Assembly (NCBI GenBank): GCA_049610385.1
Contig: JBMYZL010000011.1
Coordinates: 1-64,000, forward strand
Source: JBMYZL01 sp049610385
GTDB taxonomy: Bacteria > Bacteroidota > Bacteroidia > Flavobacteriales_D > Sanyastnellaceae
Reading direction: 5' to 3'
DNA length: 64,000 nucleotides
Positions within the stretch are counted from its first letter, which is position 1. Every line of letters begins with the position of its first letter. A program made the translations under genes and the position numbers. The notes below the pieces were generated by a model. It did not search any database and was not told where the DNA came from. It was given only the letters and a program-made list of their open reading frames with translations. Shown in pieces: positions 8,391 to 17,539 of this stretch.

Positions 8391-11020
8391 TTCTCTTCCG
8401 AAGACGCAGCATCAGGGGTCTGCTCGCCAGACGGTTCGTCTGTTGATTCTTTGCTTTCGAGCGCCTCTGAAGCACCTTCCGGTAGTTTTAGAAACCCTTC
8501 TTTCACCACTTCAATCCCCAACTCTTCTGATGCCTCGGTATAGGTTGCCACCAACAAATCTCCTTCATTGATTTTCGCGTTGATGATTTCTTCGGCGAAA
8601 GGATCTTCCAAGTATTTCTGAATGGCACGCTTCAATGGACGTGCTCCAAATTTTTCGTCATATCCCTTTTCCACGAGGAAATCTTTGGCTCCAGGCGTTA
8701 CTTCTATGCCATAACCCAAGCCTTCGATACGCGTTACCAGCGCGGACAACTCCAAATCAATGATTTCGTGAATATGTTCTCGCTTCAAGCTGGAGAACAA
8801 AATGACGTCATCAATCCGGTTCAAGAATTCAGGCGCAAAAGCCCGTTTCAATGCCGTTTGAATGACGTTATTGCGATCCGCCTCCAAGCTTGCTTCCTTA
8901 GCTGCAGTGCCGAAACCAACTCCTGTTCCAAACTCCGCCAATTGCCGAGCTCCGATGTTTGAAGTCATGATGATGACAGTGTTCCTGAAGTCAATTTTCC
9001 GCCCCAAACTGTCGGTCATCACCCCATCGTCCAGGGCTTGCAGCAACAAATTGAATACATCGGGGTGCGCCTTTTCGATTTCGTCCAACAACACGATGGA
9101 GTAGGGGCGGCGACGCACTTTTTCCGTGAGTTGTCCGCCTTCTTCATACCCCACATATCCTGGAGGTGCACCAATCAACCGGGTCACTGCGAATTTTTCC
9201 ATGTATTCAGACATGTCAATTCGAATCAGCGCTTCTTCCGTGTCGAACATGAATTTGGCCAGAACTTTGGCCAACTGAGTCTTTCCAACTCCAGTGGGGC
9301 CTAAGAAAATGAAAGAACCTATGGGTTTGTTGGGGTCCTTCAATCCCGCTCGGTTTCGTTTGATCGCACGCGCCACTCGAACAATGGCATCCTCCTGGCC
9401 GATGACTTTGCCTTGAATGCTTTCATCCATTCGGGCCAATTTTCCAGATTCCTTCTCCGCGATGCGCTGAACCGGAATGCCGGTCATCATCGCGACCACA
9501 TCACCGACATGCGTTTCAGTCACCGTCACGCGGTGTGTTTTTGTCTCTTCCTCCCACTTGACCTTCGCTTGATCCAGTTGTTCCAAAAGTGTTCGTTCTT
9601 GATCTCGCAATCGGGCCGCCTCCTCATATCGCTGGCTTCGAACCACACGCACTTTTTCTTCCTTGATATCTTCGATTTTCTGTTCGATTTCCACAATCTC
9701 CTCAGGAACATGGATGTTGTTCAGATGCACCCGACTGCCCACTTCATCCAATGCATCGATGGCCTTGTCAGGGAGATGCCGATCCGTAATGTAGCGACTG
9801 GTCAATCGAACGCACGCATCAATGGCCTCCTGCGTGTAGACCACACTGTGGTGATCTTCGTATTTGTCCTTGATGTTATTCAAAATCTGAATGGTTTCCT
9901 CTTGGGTTGTTGGCTCAACCAACACCTTTTGGAATCTCCGTTCCAGCGCACCATCTTTTTCGATGTGCTGGCGATATTCATCCAATGTTGTGGCGCCAAT
10001 GCATTGGATTTCACCGCGGGCAAGTGCCGGTTTGAACATGTTGGATGCATCCAACGAGCCACTTGCACCACCAGCCCCAACAATTGTATGAATTTCATCG
10101 ATGAACAGAATCACGTCAGGTGACTTTTCGAGCTCATTCATCACAGCCTTCATTCGCTCTTCAAATTGACCACGATATTTCGTTCCCGCGACCAAGGAGG
10201 CCACATCAAGCGTCACAATTCGCTTGTTAAACAAAACCCGACTGACCTTCTTCTCGATAATTCGCAACGCGAGACCCTCGGCAATTGCGCTCTTGCCCAC
10301 ACCAGGCTCACCGATGAGTATGGGATTGTTCTTTTTGCGGCGGGACAAGATTTGGCTCACCCGTTCAATTTCCTTCTGACGTCCAACAATCGCATCCAAT
10401 CGGCCATCCTCCGCCAATTTCGTTAAATCCCGACCAAAATTGTCCAAGACCGGGGTTTTGCTTTTGGGATCTGCTTTCCGTCCACCAGCATTTCCACTGC
10501 CTCCACCGGGCGTCAGCGTATCTCCGTCATCACTGCCCATATCTGTCGATTCAGCGCGGGGTCCTGCTCCATCAGCCTTGCCTTCGGACAAAATGTTTTC
10601 GAATTCTTCTTTGGCAACCTCGTAGTCGATATTAAACGCATTGAGAGACTTCGTGGCTACGTTGTCTTCATCTTTGAGAATGCTCAGCAACAAGTGTTCT
10701 GTACCGATGACATTGGATTTGAAAATTTTGGCCTCCAGATAGGTAATCTTCAAAACCTTTTCAGCTTGTTTCACCAGAGGGACATTTCCTGTACCTACAC
10801 TTTTTCCGGTTGCAGGTCGAATGCTTCCTTCCAGCACCTTCCGGAGCTTTTGCAAATCGACATTTAAGCCCTCCAGTATCCGCACCGCTGTGCCTTCTCC
10901 TTCCCGAATGATGCCGAGAAGCAGGTGTTCGACCCCTATGTAGTTGTGCCCCAAACGAAGGGCCTCTTCACGGCTGAATGTAATTACATCCTTGACTCGG
11001 GGGGAAAATTTGGCATCCAT
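8387..11020 (-). CDS. clpC: ATP-dependent Clp protease ATPase subunit ClpC
   Basis: A ClpC-type AAA+ unfoldase that feeds substrates to ClpP. It has an N-terminal double Clp repeat (FSPRVKDVITFSREEALRLG, then LKITYLEAKIF), a glycine-rich linker (~150-190), a first AAA domain with GEPGVGKSAIAEG, a middle coiled-coil UVR-like domain, a second AAA domain with GPTGVGKTQLAK and a C-terminal D2-small domain. The C-terminus ends in an acidic Ser/Glu tail. I placed the start at the ATG whose product begins MDAKFSPRVKD as in relatives; an in-frame ATG 18 bases upstream (11038) adds six residues. It overlaps divIC by 4 bases and diverges from gyrA across ~200 bases. Confidence 0.96.
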   Translation of the reverse strand: MDAKFSPRVKDVITFSREEALRLGHNYIGVEHLLLGIIREGEGTAVRILEGLNVDLQKLRKVLEGSIRPATGKSVGTGNVPLVKQAEKVLKITYLEAKIFKSNVIGTEHLLLSILKDEDNVATKSLNAFNIDYEVAKEEFENILSEGKADGAGPRAESTDMGSDDGDTLTPGGGSGNAGGRKADPKSKTPVLDNFGRDLTKLAEDGRLDAIVGRQKEIERVSQILSRRKKNNPILIGEPGVGKSAIAEGLALRIIEKKVSRVLFNKRIVTLDVASLVAGTKYRGQFEERMKAVMNELEKSPDVILFIDEIHTIVGAGGASGSLDASNMFKPALARGEIQCIGATTLDEYRQHIEKDGALERRFQKVLVEPTTQEETIQILNNIKDKYEDHHSVVYTQEAIDACVRLTSRYITDRHLPDKAIDALDEVGSRVHLNNIHVPEEIVEIEQKIEDIKEEKVRVVRSQRYEEAARLRDQERTLLEQLDQAKVKWEEETKTHRVTVTETHVGDVVAMMTGIPVQRIAEKESGKLARMDESIQGKVIGQEDAIVRVARAIKRNRAGLKDPNKPIGSFIFLGPTGVGKTQLAKVLAKFMFDTEEALIRIDMSEYMEKFAVTRLIGAPPGYVGYEEGGQLTEKVRRRPYSIVLLDEIEKAHPDVFNLLLQALDDGVMTDSLGRKIDFRNTVIIMTSNIGARQLAEFGTGVGFGTAAKEASLEADRNNVIQTALKRAFAPEFLNRIDDVILFSSLKREHIHEIIDLELSALVTRIEGLGYGIEVTPGAKDFLVEKGYDEKFGARPLKRAIQKYLEDPFAEEIINAKINEGDLLVATYTEASEELGIEVVKEGFLKLPEGASEALESKESTDEPSGEQTPDAASSEEK

Positions 11021-11228
11021 CAACTTATCTGTTATCATCGTTCATCTTCAAAACAACAAGACCAATCTACGCCATGTTTTGAGCAAGTTCCTTGCCAAAC
11101 TGGCGCGTTATTCACATCGGTATACTACATTTTGTGAAGAATTGTTACAAAGCCTGAAGCCACGTTGAATGAGGTCCGCCGTATTTTCGTTGAACGCCCG
11201 AATTTGGGCGTGAACTGACACTGACAAG

Positions 11229-13742
11229 ATGACAGAAGGAGAAAAAATCATCCAAATCAACATTGCCGACGAGATGAAGTCTGCGTACATCGACTATTCG
11301 ATGTCTGTGATTGTCTCAAGGGCTTTACCGGATGTTCGCGATGGATTGAAGCCTGTGCACCGACGGGTGCTTTATGGTATGCTGGATTTGGGTGTACTCT
11401 CTAATCGTTCTTATAAAAAATCAGCGAGAATTGTAGGGGAGGTTTTGGGCAAATACCACCCTCACGGAGACACTTCAGTTTATGATACCATGGTCCGCAT
11501 GGCCCAGAGCTGGTCCCTCCGATATCCCATGGTCGATGGACAGGGGAACTTTGGTAGCGTTGACGGCGACAACCCGGCCGCCATGCGATATACCGAAGCT
11601 CGCCTGCGCAAAATCGCAGAGGAGATGCTGGCGGATTTGGACAAAGAGACTGTTGATTTCCGCCCCAATTTTGACGAGAGCCTCAAAGAGCCCACAGTGC
11701 TGCCAGCCAAATTGCCCAATTTGCTCATCAACGGAGCTGCAGGCATTGCGGTCGGCATGGCGACAAACATGCCACCTCACAACTTGTCAGAGGTGGTGGA
11801 CGGAACCATCGCGTTGATAGACAATCCGGAAATCACAGTTGAAGGCCTGATGGAACATGTAAAAGCCCCTGATTTCCCGACAGGTGGCGTGATCCATGGG
11901 GTGGAAGGCGTTCACGAAGCTTTCCATACCGGTCGTGGTCGCATCGTGGTTCGGGGACGGGCACGGATTGAAGAGACCAAAACCGGTCGGGAAGTCATCA
12001 TTGTTGAAGAAATTCCCTACCAGGTGAACAAGGCCGATATGGTCAAGAAGACCGCAGAACTGGTCAATGACAAACGCATTGAGGGCATTTCTGAAATACG
12101 AGATGAATCGGATCGGAACGGCATGCGCATCGTCTACGAAATCAAACGCGATTCGATGGCCTCCGTTGTGCTGAATAAGCTTTACAAGTACACCGCATTA
12201 CAAAGCTCATTCTCAGTCAATAACATCGCCCTTGTTGAGGGTCGCCCTGAGATGTTGAACCTCAAGGGGCTCATCAGCAATTTTGTCAAACACCGCCACG
12301 ATGTGGTCACGCGCAGAACGGAATACGAATTGCGCAAAGCAGAAGAGAGGGCTCACATCCTGCAAGGTTTGATCATCGCCTTGGACAACTTGGATGAAGT
12401 GATTTCACTTATTCGCTCCAGTGCCACACCGGAAGAAGCGCGAACGGGTCTGATGCAACGCTTTGAGCTTTCAGAAGTTCAAGCCCGCGCCATCTTGGAC
12501 ATGCGGTTGCAGAAACTGACCGGTTTGGAACGTGATAAATTGCGTGCTGAATATGATGAGTTGATGGCTTTGATTGCGGATTTGAAGGACATTCTGGCCA
12601 ACCGCGAGCGTCGCATGAGCATCATCAAGGCAGAATTGCTGGAGATGAAGGAGAAATTTGGTGACGAGCGCAGAAGTGAAATCGAGTTCAGCAGTGCCGA
12701 TGTTCGCATGGAGGATTTGATTGCAGATGAGCAAGTGATCATTTCGATTTCACACGCAGGTTACATTAAACGCACTCGCTTGGCCGACTACCGCGCTCAA
12801 GGTCGTGGTGGTGTCGGGTCACGCGGAGCATCCACACGTGATGAGGATTTCGTCGAACATATCTTTCCAGCGACGAACCACAATTGGTTGTTGATTTTCA
12901 CCGCCTATGGTCGGTGTTTTTGGATGCGCATTTACGAAGTTCCAGAAGGGTCCAAACAATCAAAGGGACGAGCCATACAAAACCTCATCCAAATCGAGCC
13001 AGGAGACAAAGTCCTGACCTACATACCGGTCATCGATTTGAAAGATGAAGATTATACGAAAAGCAACTTCGTCGTTTTGGCCACCAAACAAGGCCTCATC
13101 AAAAAAACGACGCTCGAAGCATACTCCCGACCACGCGCCAATGGCATCAATGCCATCACCATCCGGGAAGGAGACGAATTGCTCAGTGCGCGCTTGACGA
13201 ACGGAGACAATGAAATTATTTTGGGCTTGCGTTCTGGAAAGGCCATTCGGTTCCATGAAAGCACCGCACGCGCGGTGGGTCGAACGGCCATGGGCGTCAA
13301 AGGTGTAACGCTGGCTCATGCCCAAGATGAAGTCATCGGTATGGTCTGCGTCCGTGACGCGTCTTCGGACATTCTGGTGGTTTCAGAACAAGGTTATGGC
13401 AAGCGTTCAGCTGTGGATGACTATCGCATCACCAACCGAGGTGGAAAAGGCGTCAAAACCCTCAACATCACAGAAAAAACGGGTGAACTCATCAACATTT
13501 TGAATGTGACGGACGACGAAGACTTGATGATCATCAACAAGTCCGGAATTACCATTCGCATCGCTGTAGACAGCCTTCGGGTGATGGGGCGCGCCACACA
13601 AGGAGTGAGACTGATTCAATTGCGAAACAAGGATGAAATTGCTTCCGTGACCCGAGTCCCGAAGAGCGAGGAGGAGGACACGGATATCTCCAGCGAAGGG
13701 GAGGACGGTGCGGTAACGGAAAACAATTCATCAGCTGAATAA
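11229..13742 (+). CDS. gyrA: DNA gyrase subunit A
   Basis: The 837-residue breakage-reunion subunit of DNA gyrase. The active-site tyrosine is Tyr121 in AAMRYTEAR. The quinolone-resistance region reads HPHGDTSVYD. The C-terminal beta-pinwheel contains a GyrA-box-like QGRGGVG, less basic than the usual QRRGGRG. The protein ends in an acidic tail (EEEDTDISSEGEDG). The ATG at 11229 gives the expected N-terminus IIQINIADEMKSAYIDYSMS. A hairpin terminator follows at 13764. Confidence 0.97.
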   Translation: MTEGEKIIQINIADEMKSAYIDYSMSVIVSRALPDVRDGLKPVHRRVLYGMLDLGVLSNRSYKKSARIVGEVLGKYHPHGDTSVYDTMVRMAQSWSLRYPMVDGQGNFGSVDGDNPAAMRYTEARLRKIAEEMLADLDKETVDFRPNFDESLKEPTVLPAKLPNLLINGAAGIAVGMATNMPPHNLSEVVDGTIALIDNPEITVEGLMEHVKAPDFPTGGVIHGVEGVHEAFHTGRGRIVVRGRARIEETKTGREVIIVEEIPYQVNKADMVKKTAELVNDKRIEGISEIRDESDRNGMRIVYEIKRDSMASVVLNKLYKYTALQSSFSVNNIALVEGRPEMLNLKGLISNFVKHRHDVVTRRTEYELRKAEERAHILQGLIIALDNLDEVISLIRSSATPEEARTGLMQRFELSEVQARAILDMRLQKLTGLERDKLRAEYDELMALIADLKDILANRERRMSIIKAELLEMKEKFGDERRSEIEFSSADVRMEDLIADEQVIISISHAGYIKRTRLADYRAQGRGGVGSRGASTRDEDFVEHIFPATNHNWLLIFTAYGRCFWMRIYEVPEGSKQSKGRAIQNLIQIEPGDKVLTYIPVIDLKDEDYTKSNFVVLATKQGLIKKTTLEAYSRPRANGINAITIREGDELLSARLTNGDNEIILGLRSGKAIRFHESTARAVGRTAMGVKGVTLAHAQDEVIGMVCVRDASSDILVVSEQGYGKRSAVDDYRITNRGGKGVKTLNITEKTGELINILNVTDDEDLMIINKSGITIRIAVDSLRVMGRATQGVRLIQLRNKDEIASVTRVPKSEEEDTDISSEGEDGAVTENNSSAE

Positions 13743-13763
13743 ACGAATGGCAAACCTTTGAAA

Positions 13764-13800
13764 GGGAAGAGGGCTTGGTTCACCAGATCCTCTTTTCGTC
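13764..13800 (+). terminator. Probable rho-independent terminator of gyrA
   Basis: The sequence GGGAAGAGG (13764-13772) can pair with CCTCTTTTC (13789-13797) using two G-U pairs. An inner TGGT/ACCA pair closes the loop and the distal arm is T-rich. It lies 22 bases after the gyrA stop and touches the next gene's promoter. Confidence 0.45.
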
Positions 13801-13831
13801 TTTGGCATCCGATTTGCACTGAGTACATTTG
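13801..13831 (+). promoter_or_regulatory. Consensus Bacteroidota promoter of the TPR gene
   Basis: TTTG at 13801-13804 is followed after 19 bases by TACATTTG at 13824-13831, matching the phylum consensus TTTG-N19/20-TAnnTTTG at both boxes. Transcription would begin about 5-7 bases later, leaving a leader of ~16 bases before the ATG at 13854. Confidence 0.7.
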
Positions 13832-13853
13832 CCACGCGAAACGCAACAACATC

Positions 13854-15008
13854 ATGAAACAATTTCTCACCTTGGCATTGACATGCTTTGCTTTCAATGC
13901 CTACGCTCAACCGTCAGTTGTGTCAGCCTACAATGCCAATAAAAGTGGAGATTTTGAGGCTGCTGTCGGTTACATAGAAGAGGCCATGAACGATGAAAAA
14001 GCCATCGTCAAGGACAAAACCTGGAGATATCGTGGCCAGATCTACATCAATGTGGCAAAAGACACAACGTTGTCAGCAAATTACCCTGATGCGTTATGGA
14101 AAGCCAAAGAGAGCTATACCAAAGCCGAGGAATTGGATGTGAAAAATCGATACACAAATGAAATCCGTTCTGGGTTCGGGGAAATTCAAGCGCTCTCTGG
14201 CACCATCGGAATCAATGCCTACAACCAAGGCGATTTCATGACCGCTGGCAAAATGTTTGACCTCGGAACGGAAATCGCTGGGGCATTTGACGTGATCGAT
14301 ACCATGAGCATTTTCAACGCTGCCTTGTGTTATGAAAAATCCAATGAGGTGGATTTGGCCATTGAACGCTACAAATCATGTGGAAATCTCAATTATCAAG
14401 TCCCCAATGTATATCTGTTCATATCAACACTGCTGCGCAATGCTGACCGGACAGAAGATGCATTAATAGAATTGCAAGCCGCAAGGGAGTTGTTTCCTCG
14501 CGAGCAAGGACTGATCATTGAGGAATTGAACATTTACTTGGAAAACGGCGATTATGAACGGGCCGAAAACAACCTCAAATTGGCGGCGGAAGGTGATCCT
14601 GAAAATGAAATACTGTGGTTCAGCTTGGGGTCGGTATATGACAATTTAGAGAAAACCGACGAGGCCGCTGTGGCGTACCAAAAAGCACTCGACATCCAGC
14701 CAGATTATTTCGACGCGAATTACAATCTCGGGGCGATGTACTTCAATGATGCTGTGCTCCAAATCAACGCTGCCAATGACATGTGGAAGCCTCGAATGTC
14801 ATCTGATGAGCAAGCTGAGCAAGAAAAATTGGAAGCTGATGGAAAGGCCATGTTCAGTCAGGCCAAACCCTATTTGGAAGCCGCGCATGTCGCAGCACCT
14901 GAAGATGTTTCCACTATCCGCTCATTGCGTGACATTTACACAAGGACGGGTGAGGATGACAAAATGCTGGAAATGAGCGCCAAACTCAAGGACTTGGGCG
15001 CACAGTAA
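13854..15008 (+). CDS. Exported tetratricopeptide-repeat protein
   Basis: A 384-residue protein with a Sec signal peptide (MKQFLTLALTCFAFNAYAQ). The mature part is helical, with tetratricopeptide repeats of which the clearest are ENEILWFSLGSVYDNLEKTD and the next unit AAVAYQKALDIQPDYFDANYNLG. TPR proteins of this type are scaffolds in the periplasm or outer membrane; no partner is visible. The ATG at 13854 is chosen over an in-frame start 96 bases upstream because the signal peptide begins here and a consensus promoter lies between the two. A strong terminator follows. Confidence 0.85.
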   Translation: MKQFLTLALTCFAFNAYAQPSVVSAYNANKSGDFEAAVGYIEEAMNDEKAIVKDKTWRYRGQIYINVAKDTTLSANYPDALWKAKESYTKAEELDVKNRYTNEIRSGFGEIQALSGTIGINAYNQGDFMTAGKMFDLGTEIAGAFDVIDTMSIFNAALCYEKSNEVDLAIERYKSCGNLNYQVPNVYLFISTLLRNADRTEDALIELQAARELFPREQGLIIEELNIYLENGDYERAENNLKLAAEGDPENEILWFSLGSVYDNLEKTDEAAVAYQKALDIQPDYFDANYNLGAMYFNDAVLQINAANDMWKPRMSSDEQAEQEKLEADGKAMFSQAKPYLEAAHVAAPEDVSTIRSLRDIYTRTGEDDKMLEMSAKLKDLGAQ

Positions 15009-15033
15009 GACAAAAGAATTCAAGCCAATTCAT

Positions 15034-15072
15034 GAAGGGTGAGTACGAATGTACTTGCCCTTCTTCTTTCAT
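15034..15072 (+). terminator. Rho-independent terminator after the TPR gene
   Basis: A 13-base-pair stem (15034-15046 with 15051-15063, two G-U pairs, loop GAAT) is followed by a T-rich run TTCTTTC. It lies 26 bases after the TPR stop codon. Confidence 0.8.
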
Positions 15073-15245
15073 TGTTTATTTAACATAATGTATATTATCA
15101 TTCACAAATAGAATAACAAGTAATCGCCCAATCCAATCAATTAAACACGCCTGAATTGGATCAAATCACGATCCATGCGCCCATGACAACAAAAAAGAGT
15201 ATCGATATCAATCCCAATTCTTGAACTTAGACATACTTTACACCC
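15073..15245 (+). promoter_or_regulatory. AT-rich intergenic region before the CHU_C protein gene
   Basis: About 170 bases without a plausible ORF. The first part is markedly AT-rich (TATATTATC around 15090). I find no full match to the TTTG/TAnnTTTG promoter; the best -7-like word, TACTTTAC just before the ATG, is poor. The promoter for 15246 is expected here but cannot be placed. Confidence 0.3.
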
Positions 15246-17465
15246 ATGATTTTGTCAGATTTCATTCGATTAGCCCGTGTTTGGATGGTTTTGGGATTCT
15301 GTGCTTGGGTGGTTCAGGCCCACGGAACACATTTGATGGGCGGTGAAATGTCTGTCATTTACATCGGCAACAATGCCGCTGGAATGCCCGTTTACGAAGT
15401 GCATTGTTTTGTTTACCGAGATTGCAGCAGTGCGAATACAAACGGAACCGACTTCGATTTGATTGCCACTGTTGGGGTGTTCGAAGGGAGCAATTTGGTT
15501 AATGAAATCTTGATGGATTTGGATGACAATCTGGTGGAAAATGTCAATCCTGAAAACCCCAACAATTGTGCTTTTCTCCCAGAAGATCTGTGTTTGGAAA
15601 GAGCTGAATACATCGGTACTGTTGCCTTATCCCCCTCACCTGTTGGGTATGATTTTGTCTACCAGAGATGCTGCCGTTCACCTTCCATCACGAATTTGGT
15701 GATCCCGCAGGATCAAGGGTTCACAATTCGCACAAACATTCCACCCTCAACATTGGCCCAAGCCGGGAATTCAACCCCCACATTCGATGCCTTGCCACAA
15801 GCCTTTGTCTGCAACCAATATCCATTCTCGATCAGCCACAGTGCATCGGATACAGATGGTGATTCGCTGGCCTACAGCCTTTGCCAAATCTATTTGGGAG
15901 GCGATGTTATCAACCCCATACCCACTCCCCCCAACCCACCTCCCTTCAATCCGGTCACTTGGACAGGCGGATTTTCAGCTGACAATCCATTTGGGCTAGC
16001 AGCCAATGTGACCATTGACCCGGTCACTGGGGTCATGTCGGGATTGCCCATTCAAGTCGGAAAATTTAGTGTGGGAATTTGCGTAGAAGAATGGCGAAAC
16101 GGCGTCATGATTGGCGCCATTCAACGTGATTTCACAATCGATGTCGTGACTTGCGAGGTGCTGTCGCCCGTTTATGAACCCATCGCATCCTGCGAAGGCA
16201 TGACCGTGAATTTCGAACTGTTCAATGCACCTGCTGACGATTACGATTGGGATTTTGGGGTGTTGAATTCAGACAGCGATACAAGTTCAGTTGCCGAACC
16301 GAGCTTTACCTATGATGAACCTGGGGTCTACGACATTGCCATGTTCTTTTCAACAGGTGGCTGCTCAGACAGCCTGTTTTTCACGGTAACCGTTGCTGAA
16401 CCTTGGGAAGCCTCATTTGATTTGGGCATTCCGGCTTGCACCGGATCCAACACTTGGTTCGTCCCGTTTTCTGTGGATACCACGGATTGGCCACCAGGCA
16501 CCGATTGGACACTGGATTTCAATGGACAATCTTGGTCCGGTGATTTTCCATCTGAAATTGAAGTCGAACCCGGTGGTACGTTGATATCTCTGGTTTCAAA
16601 TTGGTTCGACTGTCAAGTCACCGCAGACCAATCATTGGACCTCCCCCCCATGCCCACTGCCGATTTCGAAATGACCACCACCCCATGTGGCGAATTGGAG
16701 GCCACCTTCTCTGCCTCAGACTCAAACGCTGGACCCTTCATCTGGAATTTTGGCGGATCAGCCAATTCGCAAACGGGTGCAACTGTCACCCAAACCTTCC
16801 CTTCTTTCGGTACTTATGATGTTTCGTTGACTGCCGGCGTCGGTACTCCCTGCGAAGTGATCAATTCTGTCCCATTTACATTGCATCCACCCGACCCGCT
16901 GGGAGGTGAGTTGCAGATTCATCCCATCTCCCTGTGCGATTCGACAGGATGGATGCAAGTCAATTTGGTGGGGATGAGTGCCGATGATGTAATCTGGACG
17001 TTTGACCCTTCAGCTCAAGTCGTGACCTCCAGTGCGGTCGAGGCTGTCTTGTTGTTTCCTGACGTTGGGGTTTTTGCCGCTGAGGTCACTTTGACCAATT
17101 CGGATTGCGACGTGAGTGAAACCATCTTGTTTGAGATCGAGGTGCCCCAGCCTTTGGAAAAGATGGATTATTTCATTCCCAATGTATTCTCTCCCAACAA
17201 CGATGGGAAGAATGAAGTGTTTTTGGTGCAACACAAGCTGCCAGATGGCCAACTGGCATCCCTCCCCGTTTCAACGACCTTCACCGTATTTGATTTTCAG
17301 GTTTACAACCGATGGGGAGCAGAAATGCATCAAACAGGAAACCCTGCCTTGGGCTGGCGAGGACGCAACGCATCGGAGGGAACATATTTTTGGACCCTAG
17401 AAGCACAGCATTTGTGCGACGCCGTTCGCGTCGATTTGCAAGGTGAGGTCTCCCTTTTGCGTTGA
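15246..17465 (+). CDS. Secreted PKD-domain protein with T9SS type B (CHU_C) C-terminal domain
   Basis: A 739-residue exported protein: signal peptide ending VVQAHG, a cysteine-containing N-terminal region (~25-310), PKD-like Ig folds (e.g. YDWDFG with SFTYDEPGVYDIAMF, and FIWNFGG with FPSFGTYDVSLTAG), and a C-terminal gliding-motility-associated domain beginning IPNVFSPNNDGKNEVF with VYNRWG. That last domain is the type B sorting signal of the type IX secretion system, so the protein is expected on the cell surface or in the medium. It is probably an adhesin or surface-layer protein; no enzyme domain is visible. A second large exported protein gene follows. Confidence 0.9.
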   Translation: MILSDFIRLARVWMVLGFCAWVVQAHGTHLMGGEMSVIYIGNNAAGMPVYEVHCFVYRDCSSANTNGTDFDLIATVGVFEGSNLVNEILMDLDDNLVENVNPENPNNCAFLPEDLCLERAEYIGTVALSPSPVGYDFVYQRCCRSPSITNLVIPQDQGFTIRTNIPPSTLAQAGNSTPTFDALPQAFVCNQYPFSISHSASDTDGDSLAYSLCQIYLGGDVINPIPTPPNPPPFNPVTWTGGFSADNPFGLAANVTIDPVTGVMSGLPIQVGKFSVGICVEEWRNGVMIGAIQRDFTIDVVTCEVLSPVYEPIASCEGMTVNFELFNAPADDYDWDFGVLNSDSDTSSVAEPSFTYDEPGVYDIAMFFSTGGCSDSLFFTVTVAEPWEASFDLGIPACTGSNTWFVPFSVDTTDWPPGTDWTLDFNGQSWSGDFPSEIEVEPGGTLISLVSNWFDCQVTADQSLDLPPMPTADFEMTTTPCGELEATFSASDSNAGPFIWNFGGSANSQTGATVTQTFPSFGTYDVSLTAGVGTPCEVINSVPFTLHPPDPLGGELQIHPISLCDSTGWMQVNLVGMSADDVIWTFDPSAQVVTSSAVEAVLLFPDVGVFAAEVTLTNSDCDVSETILFEIEVPQPLEKMDYFIPNVFSPNNDGKNEVFLVQHKLPDGQLASLPVSTTFTVFDFQVYNRWGAEMHQTGNPALGWRGRNASEGTYFWTLEAQHLCDAVRVDLQGEVSLLR

Positions 17466-17539
17466 ACTGCACATCTTGTTTGGTGTTTTTAGCTTTTTAG
17501 AATGTCACAGGGACTCAAAAAGTGTTTGTAAATTACACT

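Noticed and set aside
9413..10123. 236-codon plus-strand frame opposite clpC
   Set aside because: It is antisense to conserved ClpC motifs and has no protein-like features.
15100..15200. Possible repeats with CCAAT/ATTGG words before the CHU_C gene
   Set aside because: The matches are short and scattered, and do not form a convincing operator or hairpin.
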